Of a stretch of 64,000 nucleotides of DNA, positions 25,059-34,136 are shown in pieces. This DNA comes from an uncultured Chitinophagaceae bacterium (GTDB taxonomy: Bacteria; Bacteroidota; Bacteroidia; Chitinophagales; Chitinophagaceae). The notes beneath the pieces are model-generated. The model saw only the letters and a list, made by a program, of their open reading frames with translations. It was not told where the DNA came from and did not search any database. Position 1 is the first letter of the stretch; each line of letters opens with the position of its first letter. Where the stretch lies: positions 39,911 through 103,910 of the forward strand of contig CAKZFX010000006.1 in the NCBI GenBank assembly GCA_936908745.1. The letters are read 5' to 3'. Position numbers and translations under genes: made by a program.

Positions 25059-25991
25059 CTATTTTTTAGAGACATCCAAACGAAACAAAGTGCTGCTGCC
25101 GTCGTCGTTGTCAGCCGCCAGGGCCAGTTGGATAAACTGCCGGGTTTCGCCTGTTATGCAAACAGATTCAATCTTTTGTCCCTTGAAACGGGCATCGGTT
25201 CGTTCCAGGTCAATGATGCGGTTGGGGTTGATAAAAGCCCATTTTCGTTTGGAGGAAATATCGTCAATGATCCAGAGATAGCTTTTGCCGATGGCGCCGT
25301 CTTCATGTACGCTGCGTGTGTCTTCGGTAGAAACGGTGAGCAATAATTTATCACTGCTGGCTAAATAGGCGAGGCCGGAAACACCCGTAAATGAATTACT
25401 GTCGGTATTACTGCCCACTCGTATGATGTTAACCGGCGCTTCTGTTTGTTGCTGCCAGAAACGGCCGGACGTAAAGATCAAATGATTTTTAGGGAAGGCT
25501 TTATGTCCACGGTTGGATAAAATGATTTGACCGGGCATTGCTGCCAGTCCTTCGATATTGAGTTCGGTAAGCCCGTTTGCTTTCAAGCGATAATAAAATG
25601 TATCTAATAATAATCGTTGAAAGGCTTTTGTTTCCGTGTTATACAAAACAGCTTTGTTGCGGAATGTGTCTAAGGAGCCAGAGCCGGTGATTAATAATTG
25701 TCCCGGTGCAACAAATGTGGCAGCCTCGAGGTCTGGTTTGTTGCTTTTGGGGATTCGTTTTTCTTTGGATGAATAAATTTGAATTGAATCGGTTGTATTG
25801 AAATTGCTGTCCAGCACCAGCAGGTGTGTGGCATCATCGCCCATGATATAATAATGGCCTTTGTAATATTCAATTGCCGATGCAGACGGATAGGAAGGGA
25901 GTTTTTTTACAGTTCTAAGAAATTGTTTCTTTTTGTGACAGGCTGTAAATAGTATTGCCAGCAGTAGAATTAGAAAACAGTTTCTTTTCAT
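25059..25991 (-). CDS. lipoprotein of unknown function, possibly beta-propeller
   Basis: 310 residues. A short N-terminal signal with lipobox (LLAILFTAC) indicates a lipoprotein. The mature part has repeated beta-rich segments (ATHLLVLDSNFNTTDSIQI, AAMPGQIILSNRG, SGLAYLASSDKLLLTV, KSYLWIIDDISSKR) consistent with a beta-propeller. I see no catalytic motif and do not recognise the family with confidence. The stop TAG is followed directly by TCGGGAGTTC, which belongs to the AGTC heptad repeat family seen after two other genes. Upstream of the ATG a repeat region starts after about 10 bases, so the promoter is not obvious. Confidence 0.75.
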   Translation of the reverse strand: MKRNCFLILLLAILFTACHKKKQFLRTVKKLPSYPSASAIEYYKGHYYIMGDDATHLLVLDSNFNTTDSIQIYSSKEKRIPKSNKPDLEAATFVAPGQLLITGSGSLDTFRNKAVLYNTETKAFQRLLLDTFYYRLKANGLTELNIEGLAAMPGQIILSNRGHKAFPKNHLIFTSGRFWQQQTEAPVNIIRVGSNTDSNSFTGVSGLAYLASSDKLLLTVSTEDTRSVHEDGAIGKSYLWIIDDISSKRKWAFINPNRIIDLERTDARFKGQKIESVCITGETRQFIQLALAADNDDGSSTLFRLDVSKK

Positions 25992-26000
25992 AATTATTTC

Positions 26001-26085
26001 CCCGCTGATCTCGCAGATAAGCGCAGATTAAGACTGTCAGCGAAAATCAGCGTAACCTGTCTGCCGACAGGCAGATCTGCGGGAG
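26001..26085. repeat. inverted CCCGCTGATCTCGCAGA/TCTGCGGG repeat with nested palindrome
   Basis: The gap between the lipoprotein gene and purE begins with CCCGCTGATCTCGCAGATAA and ends with CAGATCTGCGGGAGG. It contains AACCTGTCTGCCGACAGGCAG, the inverse form of the near-palindrome at 14.86 and 24.88 kb. Confidence 0.75.
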
Positions 26086-26090
26086 GTTTT

Positions 26091-26594
26091 TTAATCAAAT
26101 TTATTTTCCCAACCTTCCTTTTTCAGCTTCTGCACTTTTTCAATCACTTCATTATTCAGGCTGTCTTTGTAGTCGCTTATTTTTTTGGAAACTTCTTCAT
26201 TAAACGTGCCGATGATTTCTGCGGCCAATATGCCTGCATTCTTAGCTGCATTCAGCGCTACGGTTGCCACCGGCACACCATTCGGCATTTGTAAAATAGA
26301 TAAAACAGAATCCCAACCGTCGATGGAGTTGGATGATTTGATCGGTACGCCAATCACCGGCAGCGGCGTGATAGAAGCCACCATACCCGGTAAATGTGCG
26401 GCGCCGCCAGCACCGGCAATGATCACTTTCAGTCCTCTTTCCTTAGCTTTTTGTGCATACTCCACCATCCGCAGCGGCGTACGATGCGCCGATACCACCG
26501 TTACTTCATGCTCAATATCAAACTGTTTAAGGATGTCAGCTGCGGCCTGCATTACATTCAGATCGCTGTCGCTGCCCATTATAATTCCAACCAT
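26091..26594 (-). CDS. purE: N5-carboxyaminoimidazole ribonucleotide mutase PurE
   Basis: 167 residues. PurE converts N5-CAIR to CAIR in purine synthesis. The signature segments are visible: IMGSDSD (about 5-11), VVSAHRTPLRM, IIAGAGGAAHLPGMVASIT and SILQMPNGVPVATVA. The enzyme is the bacterial class I type and needs PurK, which is encoded about 6 kb away on the same strand, with the RND efflux operon in between. An inverted -7 element CAAAAATA lies 43 bases before the ATG. Confidence 0.95.
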   Translation of the reverse strand: MVGIIMGSDSDLNVMQAAADILKQFDIEHEVTVVSAHRTPLRMVEYAQKAKERGLKVIIAGAGGAAHLPGMVASITPLPVIGVPIKSSNSIDGWDSVLSILQMPNGVPVATVALNAAKNAGILAAEIIGTFNEEVSKKISDYKDSLNNEVIEKVQKLKKEGWENKFD

Positions 26595-26637
26595 TGTGGT
26601 TTGTAATTTTTAGTGTTTGGTTTGACCTGTCTTACCT

Positions 26638-26645
26638 CAAAAATA
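26638..26645 (-). promoter_or_regulatory. -7 promoter element of purE
   Basis: TATTTTTG on the minus strand, matching TAnnTTTG, 43 bases upstream of the purE ATG. No clear -33 TTG. Confidence 0.45.
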
Positions 26646-26675
26646 ACAATAAACCGTATGTGGAGATTTTAATTT

Positions 26676-26776
26676 TACCACAAAGGACACGGAGAAAAGC
26701 TGCTCACAAAGAACACAAAGCCGCTTTCAATAAAGCTTTGTGCACTCCGTGCAAACCCTTTGTGCCCTTTGTGGTA
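26676..26776. repeat. inverted TACCACAAAGGRCAC repeat, large intergenic hairpin
   Basis: Arms 26676-26690 (TACCACAAAGGACAC) and 26762-26776 (GTGCCCTTTGTGGTA) pair over 15 bases with one mismatch. A second pair, CACAAAGC with GCTTTGTG, lies inside. It follows the efflux operon stop (26783) directly and may end that transcript before purE. Confidence 0.8.
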
Positions 26777-26782
26777 AAGAAT

Positions 26783-28102
26783 CTATTTAACCAAGTCGCC
26801 TTTCAAACGCATCAACTCCGTCTCCGCCACTTTCGTATTATATCGTGCGGCGATCAACCTGTTATACGCATCTTCAAGGCTTTTTTGTGCTTCACGCAAC
26901 TGGATGATCGTAGCGGCGCTGAGACGATAGACTTCCACAGCGATGCTTACGTTTTCCTTTGCCAGTAAAATATTCTCTTCTTCCAGTGCCAATGCTTTTT
27001 TCTGTTGCTCGTACTCTTTGAAAGCATTGATAACAGACAGGTTTATTTGTGACCGCTGGTTGTCATACAACAATTCCTGGTAACGTATATCTAATTCCGC
27101 TTGCCGGATCAGGCGTTTGGTGTTGAAACCATTTAAGATGGGAATAGCAGCCGTTAATCCATAATTCAAGCCTTTACTTTGGTTAAACAAAGGCGAGAAC
27201 TGGTTGATCACCGACTGGTTATTTGTTCTTGTAAAATTATATACAGAGTTGAAAGAAAGGGTAGGGAAGCGTTCCGCCTTTCTTTCTTTTAATGTGTAAC
27301 CGGCAATGTCAATATTCTTGCGGCTCAATAACAGCAGGGGGTTTGTATTTTCAATACTGTTCTGAATATCGCCTAATGCCAAACCTGTATTCAGCGGGAT
27401 AGAATCGGTGACTTCATACATAGTAGCCGCCTGCACATTCAATACCTGGTTCAATTGTTCTTTTAATTGTTCAATCAGGGTTTGTTGTTCCAGTATGGCT
27501 GCTTTTTGTGCATTCAGGTCCACTTTGCTTTGCAACACATCCGGTTTAGCGCCTACACCAATATCTAACTTGCGTTCGGCCAATGTCACCCTTGCCTGGC
27601 TTACCTGCATTTGTTCTTCAATGGCACGTAATTGCTGTTTCTGGCGAACGATATTGTAATACGTAGTGATAACCGTTGCCACTGTATTGACCACCTGGTT
27701 TTTAATGGTGAACTCACCGAGCTTAATCAGTTCTTCGGCTTTGTCTCTGGTAGCAAACATTTTCAATCCATCAAACAATGTCCAGTTCAGGTTCAGTGCC
27801 GCATTGACATTATTTGATTTGATATTATTCTGCTCACGTTTTGTTCCATCGGCCAGCGTTTGCCGTTGATTATTTACGTTCCAGCTGGTGCCTGCTGTGG
27901 CATTTAATCTTGGCAGGAAAACAGCGTTGCGGTACGAATAATCCAATGCTGCCACCATTGAATCATTTCTTGACAACTGGATATCATAATTATTATTCAG
28001 CGCCGTGGCAATTGCTTCTTCCAGTGTCAGCATCCGTTGTGCGGATGCAGCGCCGGGTGTTAGTAAAGCAATGGCGAGAACTATATTTTTAAACGAGGTC
28101 AT
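26783..28102 (-). CDS. TolC-family outer membrane efflux protein
   Basis: 439 residues from the ATG at 28102, which gives a signal peptide (NIVLAIALLTPGAASAQ); the frame opens 19 codons further upstream into the pump gene. The sequence has two repeats of the outer membrane efflux protein fold: MLTLEEAIATALNNNYDIQL at the mature N-terminus, long amphipathic helices, and LEDAYNRLIAARYNTKVAETELMRLKG at the end. It is the outer membrane channel of a tripartite pump. It lies 7 bases after the RND gene, third in the operon after the adaptor and pump. Confidence 0.93.
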   Translation of the reverse strand: MTSFKNIVLAIALLTPGAASAQRMLTLEEAIATALNNNYDIQLSRNDSMVAALDYSYRNAVFLPRLNATAGTSWNVNNQRQTLADGTKREQNNIKSNNVNAALNLNWTLFDGLKMFATRDKAEELIKLGEFTIKNQVVNTVATVITTYYNIVRQKQQLRAIEEQMQVSQARVTLAERKLDIGVGAKPDVLQSKVDLNAQKAAILEQQTLIEQLKEQLNQVLNVQAATMYEVTDSIPLNTGLALGDIQNSIENTNPLLLLSRKNIDIAGYTLKERKAERFPTLSFNSVYNFTRTNNQSVINQFSPLFNQSKGLNYGLTAAIPILNGFNTKRLIRQAELDIRYQELLYDNQRSQINLSVINAFKEYEQQKKALALEEENILLAKENVSIAVEVYRLSAATIIQLREAQKSLEDAYNRLIAARYNTKVAETELMRLKGDLVK

Positions 28103-28109
28103 ATAAATA

Positions 28110-31100
28110 TTATTTAGCAGGATTTGCCTGTTCTTCTTCTTCATTTTTTTTGTCATCATCTCCTTGCACTAATTTATCAAACTCATCTTTACTTTTTTTG
28201 GTAGACATAAACGAGTACATGGCCGGGATGACAAATAACGTGAGCACCAATGCAAACATAATTCCACCCACAATTACAATACCCAGCGGAATACGGCTCG
28301 TGGAGGCTGCCCCTAATGACAAAGCCAGTGGTAATGCACCCAGCGCCATCGCAAGGTTGGTCATCAGGATCGGCCGCAGACGCTGCACAGCAGAATATAC
28401 AGCTGCTTCCATTTTCTTCATCCCTTTTTCCTGGTTCTGGTTGGCAAACTCCACGATCAGGATACCATTCTTGGTTACAAGACCGATCAGCATGATGATA
28501 CCGATCTCTGAAAAGATATTCAGCGTCTGGCCAAATAGTTTTAATGTTAACAATGCGCCCATCGCCGCAAATACCACCGTTATGATAATAATAACAGGGT
28601 CAATAAAACTTTCAAACTGTGCAGCAAGGATCAGGAAAATTAGTACCAATGCAAGACCAAGGGCAAACATGATATTGCTGCCGCTTTCCGCAAAGTCTCT
28701 TGAAGAGCCGGACAAAGATGTTACAAATGTTTCGTCCAGTAATTTATCAGCAATACGGTTCATTTCTTCAATACCATCACCAATAGTATAACCCGGTTGC
28801 AAACCACCGGAAATAGTGGCCGATTTAAAACGATTGAAGTGATAAATCGTAGGTGGTGTGTTGGCTTCATTCACCGTTACAAGGTTATCCAAACTGATCA
28901 TTTCGCCACGACTGTTGCGAACGAATAGTATTTTAAGGTCATTGGGATCATCCCGATCATTACGTGCCACCTGGCCCATTACCTGGTATTGCTTGCCATC
29001 TTTGGTAAAATAACCCAAACGACGATTACTATATGCCATCTGCAAAGTCTGCGAAATATCTTCCACGCTGACACCAAGTTCTGCCGCTTTCAAACGATCA
29101 ATTTCAACTCTCAATTCAGGTTTATTGAACTTCAGATCGGCGTCCACCTGCGCCAGTATCTTGCTCTCTCTTGCTTCTTCAATAAACTTTGGAAGAATTT
29201 CTGTGAGCTTATCAAAATTATTATTCTGTAATACAAAGGAAACCGGCTGACCACCACGACGGTTTACCGAAATAGTTTGCTCCTCAATGGCTGAGGCCCG
29301 TCCCTCATTGAATTTGGGAATATTGCGGCTCACCATCGCCACGATCTCTTTTTGCGAACGTTTCCTGTCAGAAGGATCGGTTAATGTTACCCGTACGAAA
29401 GCTGTATTGGCATTACCTGAGCCGGAGAAGCCCGGAGAAGTGACACTTAATACAAGATTTTTTTCCGGAACGGAATCCAGCATAAACGTGTTCCATCTTT
29501 CTACATACTTATCCATCTGGTCAAAGGAAGTACCTTCCGGTGCACTTAATTGCAAACGAAACTGGCTGCGGTCTTCCATTGGCGCCAGCTCTTTGGGAAG
29601 GTTATTCCACAAAAAGACGGTACCCACGGCGCAAACAGCAATGATCACAAAAGCGATCCATCTTGCTTTCATAAAACGCTGCAATGCCGATTGGAAACTG
29701 TTTTCCATCCAGCGGAAGAAAGGTTCTGTTTTATTATAAAACCAGGAATGTTTGTGTACATCTTTTCTCGACAACTTAACGTTTAGTACAGGCGTCAGTG
29801 TCAACGATACAAAGGCCGAGATCAGTACAGCGCCAGCCACCACCACGGCAAATTCACGGAACAGGCGGCCGGTGAAACCTTCGAGAAAAATGATCGGCAG
29901 GAACACGATAGCAAGTGTGATGGAAGTGGCGATAACGGCAAAATAAATTTCTTTTGATCCTTCCAATGCCGCCTGCCATTTATTCATTCCCTTCTCCATC
30001 TTTTTATAGATGTTTTCAGTGACTACGATACCATCATCCACCACAAGGCCGGTTGCCAATACGATGGCCAATAAAGAAAGTACGTTGATGGTAAAGCCCA
30101 TCAGGTACATAATAAAGAATGCACCGATCAAAGAAACAGGAATATCGATCAACGGGCGGATGGCAATGATCCAGTCGCGGAAGAAGAGATAAATGATCAA
30201 TACTACCAGCAGGAAGGCGATCATCAATGTTTCCTCCACTTCAAGAATGGAACGCTTGATGAATTTTGTTTGGTCCAATGCGATGTTGATCTTAATATCT
30301 TCCGGCACATCTTTTTTGATCTGCTCCAGTCGTTTGTAAAATTCATCAGAGATAGAAACATAGTTAGAGCCCGGCTGTGGGATCACCGCCATCGCAATCA
30401 TCGGTACGCCATTGCCCCGCAGTATTGTTTCCTCATTTTCAGGGCCCAGCACCGCTTCGCCAATATTCATTACACGTACATCAGCGCCGTTTACGTTTTT
30501 AATAATAATATTATTAAACTCTTCTTCGGTGTTCAGTCGCCCAAAAGTTCTTACAGTCAGCTCAGTTGCATCACCTGAAATTTTTCCCGAAGGCAATTCA
30601 ACGTTCTCTCTTAATAAAGCCGTTTGCACATCATTGGCTGTTAAACCAAATGCGGTAAGCTTTGCCGGGTCAACCCAGATACGCATTGCATATCTTTTTT
30701 CGCCCCAGATCTGGATACCACTCACCCCGGGAATCGTTTGCAGGCGTTCTACAAGAACGTTGTTGGCATATTCTGTTATTTGCAAAGGATTGCGTGTGTC
30801 ACTTTGCAAGGTCATGGATAAAATAGGATCGGAGCTTGCGTCGGCTTTAGATACCACCGGTGGAGCATCCAGGTCCGTAGGCAATGAACGCTGCGCCTGT
30901 GAAACTTTATCCCGCACATCGTTGGCTGCCGTTTCAAGATCGATCGTAAGATCAAACTCCACATTGATATTACTGGAACCGTTGCTGCTCGAGGAAGTGA
31001 TATTTTTAATACCCGCAATACCATTGATTGATTTTTCCAGCGGCTCTGTTATCTGCGATTCAATGATATCGGCATTGGCGCCGGGGTAAGAAGTACGTAC

Positions 31101-31238
31101 GCTGATATTGGGCGGATCAATGGCAGGGTAGTCACGTACACCCAAAAATTTGAAACCGATCACACCAAACAATACGATCACGATATTGAGCACAATCGCC
31201 AATACCGGTCGTCGCAAACTAAGCTCTGATATGTTCAT
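28110..31238 (-). CDS. RND-type multidrug/hydrophobe efflux pump inner membrane protein (HAE1 family)
   Basis: 1042 residues, normal for AcrB/MexB/MdtB-type pumps. It begins with MNISELSLRRPVLAIVLNIV. TM4 holds the proton-relay pair in ATGLVVDDGIVVTENI. Two large periplasmic loops follow TM1 and TM7, and the C-terminal half mirrors the N-terminal half (LIGLVTKNGILIVEFANQN). It exports drugs, dyes or lipids using the proton gradient. The C-terminal tail is acidic and Lys/Glu-rich (KNEEEEQANPAK), unusual but plausible. The operon order is adaptor, pump, TolC channel; the adaptor stop precedes this ATG by 45 bases. Confidence 0.95.
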   Translation of the reverse strand: MNISELSLRRPVLAIVLNIVIVLFGVIGFKFLGVRDYPAIDPPNISVRTSYPGANADIIESQITEPLEKSINGIAGIKNITSSSSNGSSNINVEFDLTIDLETAANDVRDKVSQAQRSLPTDLDAPPVVSKADASSDPILSMTLQSDTRNPLQITEYANNVLVERLQTIPGVSGIQIWGEKRYAMRIWVDPAKLTAFGLTANDVQTALLRENVELPSGKISGDATELTVRTFGRLNTEEEFNNIIIKNVNGADVRVMNIGEAVLGPENEETILRGNGVPMIAMAVIPQPGSNYVSISDEFYKRLEQIKKDVPEDIKINIALDQTKFIKRSILEVEETLMIAFLLVVLIIYLFFRDWIIAIRPLIDIPVSLIGAFFIMYLMGFTINVLSLLAIVLATGLVVDDGIVVTENIYKKMEKGMNKWQAALEGSKEIYFAVIATSITLAIVFLPIIFLEGFTGRLFREFAVVVAGAVLISAFVSLTLTPVLNVKLSRKDVHKHSWFYNKTEPFFRWMENSFQSALQRFMKARWIAFVIIAVCAVGTVFLWNNLPKELAPMEDRSQFRLQLSAPEGTSFDQMDKYVERWNTFMLDSVPEKNLVLSVTSPGFSGSGNANTAFVRVTLTDPSDRKRSQKEIVAMVSRNIPKFNEGRASAIEEQTISVNRRGGQPVSFVLQNNNFDKLTEILPKFIEEARESKILAQVDADLKFNKPELRVEIDRLKAAELGVSVEDISQTLQMAYSNRRLGYFTKDGKQYQVMGQVARNDRDDPNDLKILFVRNSRGEMISLDNLVTVNEANTPPTIYHFNRFKSATISGGLQPGYTIGDGIEEMNRIADKLLDETFVTSLSGSSRDFAESGSNIMFALGLALVLIFLILAAQFESFIDPVIIIITVVFAAMGALLTLKLFGQTLNIFSEIGIIMLIGLVTKNGILIVEFANQNQEKGMKKMEAAVYSAVQRLRPILMTNLAMALGALPLALSLGAASTSRIPLGIVIVGGIMFALVLTLFVIPAMYSFMSTKKSKDEFDKLVQGDDDKKNEEEEQANPAK

Positions 31239-31283
31239 AAATCTGGAATCAGTTAAATAAAATCAATAGCGGCGATGCTGTCA

Positions 31284-32327
31284 TCACTGGGTTTTGTTGA
31301 TCACTTTACCCACCTGTATTTTGCCTTCCGGACGCAAACTCAGCAAACCGGTAACGATTACGGTATCGCCGGGCTTTAGTCCTTCAGTGATCTGTATACG
31401 TGCCGAATCGCGGATGCCGGTTGTTACATCTACGAATTTGGCAACACCTTTATCAGCGATCACCACTTTTTTTCCCCTTGCCTGTGGAAGAACGGCCTGT
31501 GTAGGAATCAGGATAGCATTGGGATCGGGATCAAAACTTAATTTCACTTTGGCAAATGCGCCGGGAATCAGGTTCACGTCGTTGTCAATAATGATGGAAC
31601 GAACGGACAAACTACGTGTCGTTTCTGTAATATTGGATTCGGTGGCGATCACTCTTGCCGAATATTTTTTATCCGACCCTTCATAAGAGAAGCTAACGAT
31701 CTGTCCTGTTTTGATCTGCGTGGTATATTTTTCAGGCACCGTAAAATCCAATTTCAACTGGCTGGTCTGGTTGATAACAGCGATGACAGAAGCGGGTGTT
31801 ACGTAAGCACCGGGGCTGATATTTTTCAAACCCAGTTTACCATTGAAGGGCGCACGGATCTGTGTCTTTGCAATGCTGGTTTGTAAAATATCAATATCGG
31901 CTTTCAGGTTATTTACCTGTAATAAACTTAAATCATAATCCTGCTGGCTGATGCCCTGTATTTTCAGCAACTGCATCTGGCGGTCTTCTGTTTTCTCGGC
32001 AATGCTTAGCTGTACCTGTACTTTTTTCAACTGTGCGACCAGGTCACCGTCATAGAGTTTTGCCAGCAATGTTCCTTTTGATACAAACTTGCCTTCAGCA
32101 ACATTCAGGTAAGTAATACGGCCTGATACTTCGGGATGCACTTCAGTTACTTCGTTGGCAACAATAGTTCCGGGTACTTCAATAGTTGAGGCAAATGGCT
32201 GAGCTGTTACCACGTACCCATCCACTCTCATCGAGGTGGGACGTTGGCCTGCTTTGGGTTCTTCTTTCTTCTTTTTCCCGCATCCAGTCATTGCCAAAAC
32301 GGCCAGCGATATGATGATAATTCTCAT
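31284..32327 (-). CDS. periplasmic adaptor lipoprotein (membrane fusion protein) of the RND pump
   Basis: 347 residues. The lipobox (LAVLAMTGCGKKKK) anchors the protein in the membrane. The order is the usual one for this family: a biotinyl-lipoyl-like segment (EVTEVHPEVSGRITYLNVAEGKFVSKG), a short helical hairpin (about 90-150), the second lipoyl half (IRAPFNGKLGLKNISPG), then beta-barrel and membrane-proximal domains (FAKVKLSFDPDPNAILIPTQAV, VTTGIRDSARIQITEGLKPGD). First gene of the efflux operon. No regulator gene is adjacent; upstream 144 bases separate it from purK. Confidence 0.94.
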   Translation of the reverse strand: MRIIIISLAVLAMTGCGKKKKEEPKAGQRPTSMRVDGYVVTAQPFASTIEVPGTIVANEVTEVHPEVSGRITYLNVAEGKFVSKGTLLAKLYDGDLVAQLKKVQVQLSIAEKTEDRQMQLLKIQGISQQDYDLSLLQVNNLKADIDILQTSIAKTQIRAPFNGKLGLKNISPGAYVTPASVIAVINQTSQLKLDFTVPEKYTTQIKTGQIVSFSYEGSDKKYSARVIATESNITETTRSLSVRSIIIDNDVNLIPGAFAKVKLSFDPDPNAILIPTQAVLPQARGKKVVIADKGVAKFVDVTTGIRDSARIQITEGLKPGDTVIVTGLLSLRPEGKIQVGKVINKTQ

Positions 32328-32471
32328 GATTGATTTTCGATGTGCGATTGGGTTATAAAAATCCGGTAATTAAAGATAGTGGATTGACAAGCATTTGGAC
32401 GCCAAATCCGGCCCCTTCCTGCGCACTTGCGTAACAGGAGTATAAACGGTATTTCCCTATGATAGCTGGAC

Positions 32472-33593
32472 TTAAGAACGGGATTTTAATGTCCTTTTAA
32501 TCTTGTTGGATTGATAAAGGAGGTCTTGCTTCTCTTTGCTGAGAATAGTGACATGTCCCATTTTGCGACCGGGCTTCGTTTGCTTCTTGCCATAAAGGTG
32601 AACAAAGGCGTTTTCAACTTTCAACACTTCGTCCAAGCCTTCATATTTGACATCGCCGCTGTGGCCTTCGTCGCCAATAATGTTGACCATGATAGAGGGT
32701 AAAATAGCGGCGGTGTTCCCCAGTGGGTAATTCAGCATCACCCGCCACAGCATATCAAATTGAGAACTGTAATGAGCTTCGATCGTATGATGGCCGCTGT
32801 TGTGTACCCGCGGTGCAGTTTCATTTACCAACACATCGCCATTCTGATCAATAAACAGCTCCACGGCAAAGATGCCGGGTGATTTAAAGTTGCGGACAAC
32901 GGCCAATGCGATGGCTTCCACTTTGTATAAAGTCTGTGTGCTGATGTCAGCAGGACATAGTTGATAATCCAATAAATTCAGTTCAGGGTCAAACAACATT
33001 TCAACAGGAGGGTAAAGGGCTGTTTCACCTTTTTCATTCACGGCGATCATCTGTGCGATCTCTTTCTGGATCGGCACCATTTTTTCCAATACAGAAGGCG
33101 CATCAAAGCCTTTGGACAAATCATCGGCTGTTTTTAATAACTGCACGCCCTTGCCATCATAACCACCTTCGCCGATCTTATGTACTGCTGGTAAAAAGGC
33201 TTGTTGTTTTGCCAGCTCCGCTTTATCCTGCGTGATGATAAAATCAGAAGTCGGTACTCCGTGTTGTTTATAATATTCTTTTTGTAAAATCTTATTCTTG
33301 ATCGTGCGTAGCACAGATGGTTTTGGAAATACTTTTACACCTTCGGCTTCGAGTTTTTCCAATGCATCAATATTGACGTTCTCAATTTCAATGGTGATTG
33401 CATCCAGTCCTTTACCAAAATTGTAAACGGCATCAAAATCTTTTATATCTCCTTTGGTAAAATGCTGGCAGAGATGTGCAGCAGGGCATTCAGCATCATT
33501 TTCGAGCACATAGGTTTCTACGGGATAGTTGGCAGCAACTTGCAATAACATTCTTCCTAACTGTCCGCCGCCGAGGATGCCGATTTTTTGCAT
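32472..33593 (-). CDS. purK: N5-carboxyaminoimidazole ribonucleotide synthetase PurK
   Basis: 373 residues from the ATG at 33593 (MQKIGILGGGQLGRMLLQ). The 89-codon extension upstream would run through an intergenic repeat and the promoter, so it is rejected. ATP-grasp enzyme that makes N5-CAIR from AIR, bicarbonate and ATP. Visible motifs: the preATP-grasp GGGQLGRM, VPTSDFIITQDKAEL and GGYDGKGVQLL in the ATP-binding part, and NETAPRVHNSGHHTIEAHYSSQFD. Works with PurE, encoded downstream beyond the efflux operon. The -7 element TATCTTTG lies 4 bases before the ATG, so the transcript is probably leaderless. Confidence 0.94.
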   Translation of the reverse strand: MQKIGILGGGQLGRMLLQVAANYPVETYVLENDAECPAAHLCQHFTKGDIKDFDAVYNFGKGLDAITIEIENVNIDALEKLEAEGVKVFPKPSVLRTIKNKILQKEYYKQHGVPTSDFIITQDKAELAKQQAFLPAVHKIGEGGYDGKGVQLLKTADDLSKGFDAPSVLEKMVPIQKEIAQMIAVNEKGETALYPPVEMLFDPELNLLDYQLCPADISTQTLYKVEAIALAVVRNFKSPGIFAVELFIDQNGDVLVNETAPRVHNSGHHTIEAHYSSQFDMLWRVMLNYPLGNTAAILPSIMVNIIGDEGHSGDVKYEGLDEVLKVENAFVHLYGKKQTKPGRKMGHVTILSKEKQDLLYQSNKIKRTLKSRS

Positions 33594-33597
33594 GGGG

Positions 33598-33605
33598 CAA
33601 AGATA
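33598..33605 (-). promoter_or_regulatory. -7 promoter element of purK
   Basis: TATCTTTG on the minus strand, a perfect TAnnTTTG match, 4 bases before the purK ATG. It supports that start over the longer upstream frame. Confidence 0.65.
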
Positions 33606-33609
33606 AGGG

Positions 33610-33955
33610 TTTAGGCCACTGAGGGTCACAGAGTGAAGGAGGGGCACAGAGAATCTACACTGCTTTGTGCCTTTGTGGTAAAAAATATTTCCCACCAAGA
33701 CACTAAGAACCACAAAGGAAAACCTTCTTTTAGTCTCCCGCAGATAGCGCAGATTTTTAGCTGATAGAGACTCTCTGCGTAACTCTGCGTCTCTTGTTCC
33801 CTGTCTGCCGACAGCAGGTCTGCGGTGAAAAGAATTTCCCACTAAGACACAAAGTTCCATAAAGAGAAACCTTGCGTCCTTGCGCCTTCGCGGTTAAGCT
33901 CTCTTTGCGGTAAAATCTCTACGTGTATCTCTGTTCCTCAGTGTTCCTCCGTGGC
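33610..33955. repeat. dispersed CACAAAG/CTTTGTG-type intergenic repeat between purK and the HPPD transcript
   Basis: The gap of about 400 bases contains several words of the dispersed family: GGCCACTGAGGGTCACAGAG, CTTTGTGCCTTTGTGGTAAA, CCACCAAGACACTAAGAACC, CTCCCGCAGATAGCGCAGAT, CCCTGTCTGCCGACAGCAGG, CACTAAGACACAAAG and CCTTCGCGGTTAAGCTC. No coding signal. Confidence 0.8.
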
Positions 33956-33978
33956 CCGAAGAATCAAAAAATATTTCG

Positions 33979-33986
33979 TAAATTTG
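33979..33986 (+). promoter_or_regulatory. -7 promoter element upstream of a small ORF and HPPD
   Basis: TAAATTTG matches TAnnTTTG exactly. It ends 7 bases before the ATG of a 29-codon frame and about 150 bases before the HPPD ATG. No -33 TTG at standard spacing. Confidence 0.5.
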
Positions 33987-33993
33987 TAGTAGA

Positions 33994-34083
33994 ATGCGTC
34001 CTGATTATCCACATAAATTGTTCCACGACCACCGCGGCGATTTTAACCTGCTGATGGAAACCCTCGCAATGGATAGCAACTGA
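33994..34083 (+). CDS. candidate small ORF or leader peptide before HPPD
   Basis: A 29-residue frame (begins MRPDYPHKLFHDHRGD, ends ETLAMDSN, then TGA) starts 7 bases after a perfect -7 element and ends 53 bases before the HPPD start. It could be a leader peptide, a small protein, or the remnant of a 5'-truncated gene. I recognise no family, it has no signal peptide, and four of its residues are histidine. Only position supports it. Confidence 0.3.
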   Translation: MRPDYPHKLFHDHRGDFNLLMETLAMDSN

Positions 34084-34136
34084 TTTTGAAACAGACTGTA
34101 TGGCCTCACTTTTCTTATTTTTCAAAATTCAGAATT

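Noticed and set aside
32472..33860. purK extended by 89 codons to 33860
   Set aside because: The extension consists of intergenic repeat sequence and includes the promoter element.
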